Shown here piece by piece: positions 1-5,385 of a stretch of DNA of 6,917 nt (the first letter of the stretch is position 1; every line of letters starts with the position of its first letter). Below the pieces are notes generated by a model. The model made no database searches. It saw only the letters and a list, made by a program, of their open reading frames with translations, and was not told the DNA's origin. The stretch comes from Actinomycetes bacterium. Lineage in GTDB: Bacteria > Actinomycetota > Actinomycetes > Streptosporangiales > Streptosporangiaceae. A program made the translations under genes and the position numbers. The DNA is taken from contig JAFACJ010000748.1 in assembly GCA_023425615.1 (NCBI GenBank), positions 1 through 6,917 on the forward strand, given 5' to 3'.

Positions 1-31
1 CGATGGGGAGAGCCGGGCCGGGACGGCGGGG

Positions 32-859
32 TCAGGACGGTCCGGCGGCGGTCCGCCCGTCGCCGAAGGCACCGTCTCGCTCGCTGAGCGCCTTGGTCAG
101 GCCCTTCTCCCGGGCGGAGGCCATGAACGCCTGGAAGCCCTCGGTGTGCACGGCCACCGCCGACAGCTCGGTGCCCGAGCGCAGCGCGTCGCGCATCCCC
201 ATGCGCTCCATCGCCCGGTGCACGGTGCGCTTGTTGACCTGAAGGACGTCGCCGGGGATCCGCGCGACCCGCCGCGCCCACTCCAGGACGCGCTCCTCCA
301 GTTCCTCGGCGGGGAAGGCGCGGTTGGCGAAGCCGTGGGCGACCGCCTCGGTCCCGCTCATGGAGTCGCCGGTGAGCATGAGCTCCATGCCCTTGCGCAT
401 CCCCAGCAGCCAGGCGTGGTACTGCATGTCCGGCGTGCCGAAGCGGACGGCCGGATAGCCGATCTTCGCGTCCTCGGCGACGTACACCAGGTCGCAGCCG
501 GTGGCCAGCTCCGACCCGCCGGCCAGGCAGTGGCCGTGGACCTGCGCGATCACCGGCTTGGCCAGATCCCAGATCCCGGTCCAGCGCTCCACGACGTCGC
601 GCTGGAACGCGCCCTGGCCCTGCCCTTCAGCGCCGTACTCGCCGGGTTCGGGTGCCAGGTCGTAGCCGGCGGAGAACGACGGTCCCGCGCCGCGGACGAT
701 CTGCACCCTGACGTCGGCGTCGCGGTCGCCCTCGCGCAGCGCCTCGATGATCTCGCGGCGCAGCGTCGCGTTCAACGCGTTGCGCTTCTCCGGGCGGTTC
801 AGGGTGATCCGCCGGATGTAGGGGTCGGGGTGGTCGACGAGGACCAGCGTGTAGCTCAC
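32..859 (-). CDS. Enoyl-CoA hydratase/isomerase (crotonase) family protein
   Basis: Crotonase-fold protein, probably acting on an acyl- or enoyl-CoA in the cytosol during fatty-acid-like degradation. Numbering from the upstream ATG at 865, the N-terminal strand TLNRPEKRNAL (21-31) is followed by the first oxyanion-hole segment FSAGYDL (64-70) and the second, HGHCLAGGSELATGCDL (110-126). The first catalytic glutamate of hydratases (rat Glu144) is kept as E119. The second (Glu164, normally in a PE motif) is replaced by A139 in IGYPAVRFG. The length is normal for the family. I prefer the GTG start at 859: a GGAG sequence (867-870) lies 7 nt before it but only 1 nt before the ATG at 865. The gene lies downstream of the regulator on the same strand, but 195 bp away and apparently with its own promoter. 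Family assignment is firm; hydratase activity is doubtful because of the missing glutamate. Confidence 0.9.
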   Translation of the reverse strand: MSYTLVLVDHPDPYIRRITLNRPEKRNALNATLRREIIEALREGDRDADVRVQIVRGAGPSFSAGYDLAPEPGEYGAEGQGQGAFQRDVVERWTGIWDLAKPVIAQVHGHCLAGGSELATGCDLVYVAEDAKIGYPAVRFGTPDMQYHAWLLGMRKGMELMLTGDSMSGTEAVAHGFANRAFPAEELEERVLEWARRVARIPGDVLQVNKRTVHRAMERMGMRDALRSGTELSAVAVHTEGFQAFMASAREKGLTKALSERDGAFGDGRTAAGPS

Positions 860-943
860 GATCATGCTCCGTTCGTACGCGGGAGGGCGCGCGGGGCGGT
901 GCCCTCTGCGGGGCCGCCACCGGCGGCGACCGCCGACGAAGGT

Positions 944-972
944 AAATTAGAACATGATTTCTCTTGTGGCAA
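944..972 (-). promoter_or_regulatory. Probable promoter of the crotonase gene
   Basis: Read on the minus strand, TTGCCA (967-972) is a good -35 match and TAATTT (944-949) fits the loose actinobacterial -10 form TANNNT, with a 17-bp spacer. A TCTAAT (946-951) is an alternative -10 with a 15-bp spacer. Transcription would start near 937, leaving about 75 nt of leader before the GTG at 859. This is an AT-richer island in very GC-rich DNA. A TAGAACA-type motif (948-961) lies inside the spacer, where a bound repressor would block polymerase. Confidence 0.45.
948..961 (+). promoter_or_regulatory. Operator-like motif, copy 1
   Basis: TAGAACATGATTTC on the plus strand. It matches the motif at 1015-1028 in 12 of 14 positions, differing only at the two central bases. 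It contains the inverted repeat GAA-N6-TTC, extended here by one base on each side (AGAA 949-952, TTCT 959-962). It sits between the -35 and -10 elements proposed for the crotonase gene. It loosely recalls half of the KstR operator (TAGAAC-NN-GTTCTA) known from actinobacterial sterol catabolism, but the right half does not fit, so the cognate regulator is unknown. Confidence 0.4.
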
Positions 973-1014
973 GGCTTGGGGGCTGGCTCCCAGACCAGAG
1001 GTAGGGGGAGGGAA

Positions 1015-1028
1015 TAGAACACAATTTC
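1015..1028 (+). promoter_or_regulatory. Operator-like motif, copy 2
   Basis: TAGAACACAATTTC on the plus strand, a direct repeat of the motif at 948-961, 67 bp away. The GAA-N6-TTC symmetry is kept. It lies upstream of the proposed crotonase promoter, between that promoter and the end of the regulator gene. Two such copies in a non-coding gap suggest binding of one regulator at two sites; this is inference from the repeat alone. Confidence 0.38.
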
Positions 1029-1037
1029 ATCTGTGAT

Positions 1038-1054
1038 CCCCGGAAGGTGCGGGG
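1038..1054 (-). terminator. Small hairpin after the regulator stop codon
   Basis: CCCCG (1038-1042) and CGGGG (1050-1054) can form a 5-bp GC stem with a 7-nt loop, directly after the regulator's TGA on the minus strand. No T-tract follows, so termination would be weak or incidental. Noted because it is the only such structure between the regulator and the crotonase gene. Confidence 0.2.
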
Positions 1055-1906
1055 TCAGGGGCGGTGCGCGCCGATCATGCGCAGCGCCAGATCGGCGTAC
1101 TGGAGGGAGATGGCCTGCGGGCCGGTGGGGCCGTCGACGTCGAACCACTGGGGAAGGGAGGTGCACATGGTGGCGATGGCGCGGCCGGTCTCCAGCGGCA
1201 TGGGCGTCGACGCCTGGCCGCACTCCAGGGCGTGGGCGATCTCGGTGTCGATCAGCTGCTGCACGCCCGAGCGCCGGGCGGCGATCCGGCGGCGCTCGGG
1301 CGGGAGGATGCTGCGCATCTCGCTGGCGCCGATGAAGGCGAGGTCGGCGCGCAGGGTGTGGAAGAGCGCCAGCGCCTCGACCAGGCGGGCGAGCCTGTCG
1401 AGCGGCTCGCGCGCGGTCTGGAGCGCCGCGGCCAGACGCCAGTCGAGCTCGTCCATGATCAGATCGAAGATCCGCACGAGGAGCGCCTGCTTGCCGGAGT
1501 AGTGGTGGTAGATGCCGGGGATGCTGATGCCTGCCTTCTCCGCGATGGCGCGCATCGTGGCCCCGTGGTACCCGGTCTCGACGAACGAGGAGATCGCCGC
1601 GGCCAGGACCGGATCGACGTCGAGGGGCGCGAACTCGCGCCAGCGGGCGCCGGGGGGAGCCGGGGGGGCGGGCGGCGCCTCCACCGTGCGGAGCAGGGCG
1701 GAGACGGGCTCACCCAGTTCCTCGGCGAACGCGGTGAGCCGGGCGACGCTCACCCCGGTGCGGCCGTTCTCGATCGCGCTGATGGTCGCCGCGCTGACGC
1801 CCATCCGGCGTGCCAGCTCACGCGTCGACCATCCGCGCCGCATCCGCGCCTCGCGGATGCGGCGGCCCGGCGCGGCGGCGCGTTCGGTGCTGCTCTCCTT
1901 CGTCAT
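1055..1906 (-). CDS. XRE-TetR fusion transcriptional regulator
   Basis: A 283-residue DNA-binding protein with two different helix-turn-helix domains. Residues about 15-72 are a Cro/C1-type (XRE) HTH, with WSTRELARRMGVSAATISAIENG as its core. A proline/alanine-rich linker follows (about 77-87). Residues about 92-145 are a TetR N-terminal domain with the typical GYHGATMRAIAEKAG and IYHHYSGKQALL segments. The rest (about 150-283) is a helical TetR ligand-binding domain containing FIGASEMRSI. I start it at the ATG at 1904-1906 rather than the in-frame ATG at 1946-1948. Neither has a clear ribosome site, but the downstream one lies 7 nt after a -10-like TATCCT, and the HTH begins soon after it. 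It is divergent from the kinase-dehydrogenase pair and upstream of the crotonase, so it likely represses these genes and itself in response to an acyl-CoA or hydroxy acid. The ligand is inferred. Confidence 0.88.
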   Translation of the reverse strand: MTKESSTERAAAPGRRIREARMRRGWSTRELARRMGVSAATISAIENGRTGVSVARLTAFAEELGEPVSALLRTVEAPPAPPAPPGARWREFAPLDVDPVLAAAISSFVETGYHGATMRAIAEKAGISIPGIYHHYSGKQALLVRIFDLIMDELDWRLAAALQTAREPLDRLARLVEALALFHTLRADLAFIGASEMRSILPPERRRIAARRSGVQQLIDTEIAHALECGQASTPMPLETGRAIATMCTSLPQWFDVDGPTGPQAISLQYADLALRMIGAHRP

Positions 1907-1910
1907 GTTG

Positions 1911-1925
1911 TTCAGGATATCTGAA
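1911..1925. promoter_or_regulatory. Palindrome overlapping the regulator's -10 element
   Basis: TTCAG (1911-1915) and CTGAA (1921-1925) form a perfect 5-bp inverted repeat with a 5-bp centre. On the minus strand the palindrome contains TATCCT (1914-1919), which is 7 nt before the ATG at 1906 and would give a leaderless transcript. No convincing -35 is visible. A site here would allow the regulator to repress itself. The right half plus flank, ATCTGAAC (1919-1926), recurs at 1968-1975 inside the kinase promoter. Confidence 0.45.
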
Positions 1926-1963
1926 CGCTTCCAAAGCGGGGCCTCCATCTAACAGGGGTGCCA

Positions 1964-1994
1964 TTGCATCTGAACCGACCGAACGTTCTATAAT
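1964..1994 (+). promoter_or_regulatory. Promoter of the kinase-dehydrogenase operon, probably leaderless
   Basis: A perfect TATAAT (1989-1994) lies 6 bp before the ATG at 2001, so transcription should begin at or next to the start codon. A -35-like TTGCAT (1964-1969) is 19 bp upstream of it, slightly long. There is no ribosome-binding sequence before the ATG, which fits a leaderless mRNA of the kind common in actinobacteria. The 8-bp palindrome GAACGTTC (1981-1988) directly abuts the -10. Confidence 0.65.
1981..1988. promoter_or_regulatory. Operator-like palindrome GAACGTTC
   Basis: A perfect 8-bp palindrome immediately before the TATAAT of the kinase promoter, preceded by CCGACC. Sequences of the type GACCGAACGTTC resemble TetR-family operators seen in front of actinobacterial acyl-CoA genes. 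Its position would block promoter opening. It differs from the TTCAG-N5-CTGAA palindrome at 1911-1925, so the divergent region has two kinds of candidate site. Confidence 0.4.
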
Positions 1995-2000
1995 CCAGGC

Positions 2001-3035
2001 ATGGATGCCAATGACCTGACGAGGCCGGAACGCATAGGTCCGGCATTGGCGGCGGTCACCGGGGACGAGCGGTGGGCGGCCGTCGTGCCGAGCCTGATCG
2101 CGGGCGGCAAGTCGAACCTCACGTTCGAGCTCTCCGGCCCGGCGGGGTCGGTGATCCTGCGCCGGCCGCCGACGGGACGCCTGCTGCCGCGCGCGCACGA
2201 CATGGGGCGCGAGGTGCGGGTGCAGCGCGCGCTGCTGGAGACCGCCGTGCCGGTGCCGCGGGTGCTGCTGGAGGAGTCCGAACCGGGCCTGCTCGACGTG
2301 CCGTTCTATGTGATGGAGAAGGTGCCGGGGCTGGTGCCGCGCGATGAGCTGCCCGCCGGTTTCGCCGAGAAGCCGGCGGAGAAGACGGCGCTGACCGACG
2401 CCCTGGTCGACACCCTCGCCGCCCTGCACGCGGTCGACCCCGCCGCCGTCGGCCTCGGCGACTACGGCCGCCCCGAGGGCTTCGTGGCACGGCAGGTGCG
2501 GGTGTGGTCGCGCCAGTGGGCGGCGTCCAAGACGCACGACGTGGCGGCGATGGAGGAACTCGCCGCCCGGCTGGAGGCGCACCCGTGGGCCGAACCGGCG
2601 AGGCCGGCGATCGTGCACGGCGACTTCCGCCTCGACAACTGCATCGTGGACGCCCACGACCCCGGCCGGATCGCCGCCGTACTGGACTGGGAGCTGTCGA
2701 CGCTGGGGGACCCGCTGGCCGACGTGGGCATGCTGCTCTTCTACTGGGTCGAGTCAGGTGAGCCCGCACCCGCGCTGACGCCCTCGCTCACGGCGAGCGC
2801 GGGATTCCCCGGGCGCGGCCACGTGGCCGAGCGGTACGCCTCGGCCTCCGGTCTCGACCTGTCGGATCTCGGCGCCTACACGGCGTTCGCCCACTTCAAG
2901 TTCGCGGCGATCGCGCAGGGGATAGCCGCGCGGGTAGCGGGCGGCCAGATGGCGGGGCAGGACTTCGGCGACCTTGACGCCGAAGTGGAACGGATCGCGG
3001 TCGCGGGGCTCGCGGCCCTCGAGGATGGGAGCTGA
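2001..3035 (+). CDS. APH-fold kinase, ACAD10/11 kinase-domain type
   Basis: A 344-residue small-molecule kinase of the aminoglycoside-phosphotransferase fold. The N-terminal nucleotide-binding region has GGKSNLTFEL (35-44), ILRRPP (52-57) and LLPRAHDMGRE (61-71). The catalytic loop is VHGDFRLDN (205-213; H206, D208, N213). The metal-binding region is VLDWELSTLGDPLADVG (227-243, metal ligand D229). VGLGDYG and RQVRVWSRQW are also present. These signatures match, from memory, the kinase domain of animal ACAD10/ACAD11 and bacterial LvaA rather than true resistance enzymes. That family phosphorylates the 4-hydroxyl of 4-hydroxyacyl-CoAs. The start is the ATG just after a leaderless promoter. The stop is 2 bp from the next gene, the dehydrogenase, which supports a shared task. 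The substrate is inferred; drug phosphorylation is unlikely. Confidence 0.9.
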   Translation: MDANDLTRPERIGPALAAVTGDERWAAVVPSLIAGGKSNLTFELSGPAGSVILRRPPTGRLLPRAHDMGREVRVQRALLETAVPVPRVLLEESEPGLLDVPFYVMEKVPGLVPRDELPAGFAEKPAEKTALTDALVDTLAALHAVDPAAVGLGDYGRPEGFVARQVRVWSRQWAASKTHDVAAMEELAARLEAHPWAEPARPAIVHGDFRLDNCIVDAHDPGRIAAVLDWELSTLGDPLADVGMLLFYWVESGEPAPALTPSLTASAGFPGRGHVAERYASASGLDLSDLGAYTAFAHFKFAAIAQGIAARVAGGQMAGQDFGDLDAEVERIAVAGLAALEDGS

Positions 3036-3037
3036 CG

Positions 3038-4255
3038 TTGGACTTCGAGCTGTCGGCCAAGGCGCAGGACGCCTGCGGGCGGATGTGGGACTTCATGCAC
3101 GAGGAGGTCTTCCCCGCCGAGAAGGTCTGGGACGACTGGCTGCGCCGGCACGGCGAGCACACCCACCCGCCCGTGATGGAGGAGCTGAAGGCCTCGGCCC
3201 GCAGGCGGGGGCTGTGGAACCTGTTCCTGCCCGAGTACGGGGGGCTGAGCAACCTCGAGTACGCGGCGGTCGCCGAGATCTCGGGCTGGTCGCCGGTCAT
3301 CGCGCCGGAGGCGATCAACTGCCAGGCCCCCGACACCGGCAACATGGAGACCCTCGCCCTGTTCGGCACGCCCGAGCATCGCGAGCGGTGGCTGGACCCG
3401 CTGCTGGAGGGCACCATCCGGTCGGCGTTCGCGATGACCGAACCGCAGGTCGCCTCGTCCGACGCCACGAACATCGAGACCTCCATCGTCAGGGACGGCG
3501 ATGAGTACGTCATCAACGGGCGCAAGTGGTGGATCACCGGCGTCGCGGACGAGCGCTGCCAGATCTTCATCGTCATGGGCAAGACCGACCCGACCGCCGA
3601 GCCGCACCGGCAGCAGTCGATGGTCCTGGTGCCCAGGGACACCCCGGGCCTGCAGATCCTCAGGCATCTGCCGATCTTCGGCTACCAGGACCAGCACGGG
3701 CACTCCGAGCTCCTCTTCGAGGACGTGCGGGTCCCGGTCGCCAACCTGCTGGGCGCCGAGGGCGACGGGTTCCGCATCTCCCAGGCGCGGCTGGGCCCCG
3801 GGCGCATCCACCACGCCATGCGCGCCATCGGCATGTCCGAGCGGGCGCTGGCGCTGATGGTCGACCGCGCCAAGGGCCGCGTCGCCTTCGGTAAGCCGCT
3901 CGCCGAGCAGGGCGTCGTCCAGGACCTCATCGCCAGGTCGCGCATCGAGATCGACCAGGTGCGGCTGTACGTCGAGAAGACGGCGTGGCTCATCGACCGG
4001 CACGGCGCCAAGGGCGCCCGCACGGAGATCGCCGGCATCAAGGTCGCCGCGCCCGCCGTCGCCACCGCCGTCATCGACCGCGCCATCGAGGTCTTCGGCG
4101 GGGCCGGGGTCAGCGACGACACCCCGCTCGCCTACTTCTACGCCTGGGCCCGCGTGCTGCGCATCGTCGACGGGCCCGACGCCGTCCACCGGCGCACCAT
4201 CGCCCGCCAGGAGCTCAAGCGCGACTCGACGGCGGCGCCGCGCGACCCGCGCTGA
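3038..4255 (+). CDS. Acyl-CoA dehydrogenase, ACAD10/11 dehydrogenase-domain type
   Basis: A 405-residue FAD-dependent acyl-CoA dehydrogenase homologue of full domain length. The N-terminal helical domain (about 1-125) carries NCQAPDTGNMETL (94-106). The beta domain has AMTEPQVASSDATNIE (132-147) and INGRKWWITG (159-168), and the C-terminal helices include RLGPGRIHHAMR (251-262), VFGGAGVSDD (352-361) and RIVDGPDAVH (375-384). NCQAPDTGNME and RLGPGRIHH are, from memory, marks of the ACAD10/11 group. At the usual catalytic-base position (Glu376 of medium-chain enzymes) this group has aspartate, here D378. In ACAD11 and LvaC, the partner acts on 4-phosphoacyl-CoA and eliminates phosphate; here that is inferred. 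The TTG start at 3038 is supported by GGGAG (3027-3031) 6 nt upstream, inside the end of the kinase gene, so translation is coupled. Confidence 0.93.
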   Translation: MDFELSAKAQDACGRMWDFMHEEVFPAEKVWDDWLRRHGEHTHPPVMEELKASARRRGLWNLFLPEYGGLSNLEYAAVAEISGWSPVIAPEAINCQAPDTGNMETLALFGTPEHRERWLDPLLEGTIRSAFAMTEPQVASSDATNIETSIVRDGDEYVINGRKWWITGVADERCQIFIVMGKTDPTAEPHRQQSMVLVPRDTPGLQILRHLPIFGYQDQHGHSELLFEDVRVPVANLLGAEGDGFRISQARLGPGRIHHAMRAIGMSERALALMVDRAKGRVAFGKPLAEQGVVQDLIARSRIEIDQVRLYVEKTAWLIDRHGAKGARTEIAGIKVAAPAVATAVIDRAIEVFGGAGVSDDTPLAYFYAWARVLRIVDGPDAVHRRTIARQELKRDSTAAPRDPR

Positions 4256-4259
4256 TCTT

Positions 4260-4306
4260 CGAACGGCCCGGCTCGAACACCTTGAGCCGGGCTGTTCGTT
4301 CTTCTT
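4260..4306 (+). terminator. Rho-independent terminator of the kinase-dehydrogenase operon
   Basis: A 15-bp stem with one G-U pair: CGAACGGCCCGGCTC (4260-4274) against GAGCCGGGCTGTTCG (4284-4298), with a 9-nt loop. A T-rich stretch, TTCTTCTT (4299-4306), follows. It begins 4 bp after the dehydrogenase stop. The minus-strand side has no T-tract, so it mainly serves the plus-strand operon. The remaining 4307-4369 shows nothing clear. Confidence 0.85.
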
Positions 4307-4369
4307 AACGGGCGTGCGACACGAGGCGGGGACGTGGTCCCTCTCCCCGCCCGGGCCGGGAGCACGGGA

Positions 4370-5248
4370 TCACGAGGAGGCGATGACCTCCGCGAAGCGC
4401 TGGAGGGTATCGGGCGGAGCGAAGTCGGTGAACCAGACATAGAAGCGGTCGACGCCCTCGGCGTGCCGGCGCGCGAAGTGGTCGGCGAGTTCGGGGGCGG
4501 TGCCGAGCAGCAGGTTCTCGCCCATCACGGTGCCGCCGAAGCGGCGTTCCGCGGTGGCGGTCACGGCCGCGCGGTCGCGCTCGTGCGGGATCAGGGCGAC
4601 CATGGTCTGGACGGAGACACGCGCCTCGCCCGCCTCATCGCGCAGCTTGTCCAGTTCGTCCAGGCGGTGGACGGGGACGTTCCACCAGTCGGCGTGGGTG
4701 CGGACGAGCGCGAGGGTGCGCCGTCCGGTGCCGCCGATCGTGATCGGGATCCTCCGGGTGGGCAGAGGACGCTGGCGGGCGCCGACGAGGGTGAAGTGCT
4801 CGCCCCGGTGGTCGACGGTCTCGCCCGCCCACAGCGCCCGCATGATCTCCAGCGACTCGGCGAGCCGGGCGACACGGAACGGCGCGGAGGCCGAGCCCGT
4901 ACCGAAGGCGGCGAACTCGGCGGGTGCCGAGCCCCAGCCGATCCCGAGTTCGAACCGGCCGCCGGAGGCGTGGTCGAGCGAGGTGACCTGACGGGCGAGG
5001 ACGGCGGGATGGCGGAACGCGTCGCACAGCACCAGATGGCCCACGTCAAGGGTGGTCGTGCGGGCCAGGACCCAGCCGGCGATCGTCATGGCCTCCCACA
5101 TGTCGTGCTCGTCGGCCAGCGGGGGGACGAGATGGTCCATGAAGGCCATGCCCTCGAAACCGGCGGCCTCCGCGGCCAGCGCCCGCTCGACGATCGCGTC
5201 GACGGACATCCGCATCTGCGGCAGATACAGGTGGAATCCCGGTGCCAT
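4370..5248 (-). CDS. LLM-class flavin/F420-dependent oxidoreductase
   Basis: A 292-residue luciferase-like monooxygenase-fold protein (TIM barrel), the group that includes F420-dependent reductases and dehydrogenases as well as FMN monooxygenases. Visible family marks: RHPAVLARQVTSLDHASGGR (79-98) running into FELGIGWG (99-106), RVARLAESLEIMRALW (125-140), GEHFTL (149-154), PITIGGTGRRTLALV (168-182) and GTAPELADHF (249-258). The length and the central GxGWG and IGGTG motifs fit actinobacterial F420-dependent members; the cofactor cannot be proved from sequence. I use the ATG at 5248, which has GGAG (5259-5262) 10 nt upstream. A GTG at 5257 is only 1 nt from the same GGAG, which is too close. 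It stands convergent to the dehydrogenase operon and divergent from the thioesterase. Its link to the acyl-CoA genes is by neighbourhood only; oxidation of a hydroxyl or reduction of an enone would fit. Confidence 0.87.
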   Translation of the reverse strand: MAPGFHLYLPQMRMSVDAIVERALAAEAAGFEGMAFMDHLVPPLADEHDMWEAMTIAGWVLARTTTLDVGHLVLCDAFRHPAVLARQVTSLDHASGGRFELGIGWGSAPAEFAAFGTGSASAPFRVARLAESLEIMRALWAGETVDHRGEHFTLVGARQRPLPTRRIPITIGGTGRRTLALVRTHADWWNVPVHRLDELDKLRDEAGEARVSVQTMVALIPHERDRAAVTATAERRFGGTVMGENLLLGTAPELADHFARRHAEGVDRFYVWFTDFAPPDTLQRFAEVIASS

Positions 5249-5385
5249 GGCGGTCACGCTCCGTGGAGGATCACAGATCCGGAATCGGCTGAGATAGTGT
5301 CCTTACCCTATACGGTCCTGACGTCGGCATCTGGAACGGCCGCTTCCGGTAGGCGATCCCCCCGGAGCGGCGAGCGGGAGGGCTC
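5249..5385. promoter_or_regulatory. Divergent control region between the oxidoreductase and thioesterase genes
   Basis: A 137-bp gap that must hold the promoters of both flanking genes. The AT-richest part is about 5291-5315, with plus-strand TAGTGT (5295-5300) and minus-strand TAGGGT (5303-5308) as possible -10 elements. I see no convincing -35 for either. A short inverted repeat, ATAG (5294-5297) and CTAT (5307-5310), frames a 9-bp centre. GGGAGGG (5376-5382) is the ribosome site of the thioesterase gene. Confidence 0.35.

Noticed and set aside
977..996. Possible hairpin around the G-run and CTCCCAG between the regulator and crotonase genes
   Set aside because: Pairing is short and has several equally weak registers, with no T-tract; not supported as a terminator or RNA element.
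146..1036. Plus-strand open frame (296 codons) opposite the crotonase
   Set aside because: It is a shadow of the crotonase gene that spills into the control region; its His/Ala/Gly/Val-rich composition shows no domain.
1907..1948. Extra 14 N-terminal residues for the regulator from the ATG at 1948
   Set aside because: No ribosome site precedes it, the added residues are outside the HTH domain, and the stretch holds a -10-like element and a palindrome that make better sense as promoter DNA.
2001..3035. Aminoglycoside resistance gene, suggested by the APH fold
   Set aside because: The motifs (HGDFRLDN, DWELSTLGDPLADV, LLPRAHDMGRE) are those of the ACAD10/11-LvaA kinases, and the gene is coupled to an acyl-CoA dehydrogenase with no resistance or mobility genes nearby.
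2876..4189. Long minus-strand open frame (437 codons) across the dehydrogenase
   Set aside because: It lies antisense to a clearly conserved dehydrogenase, has low-complexity composition typical of GC-rich shadow frames and no recognisable domain.
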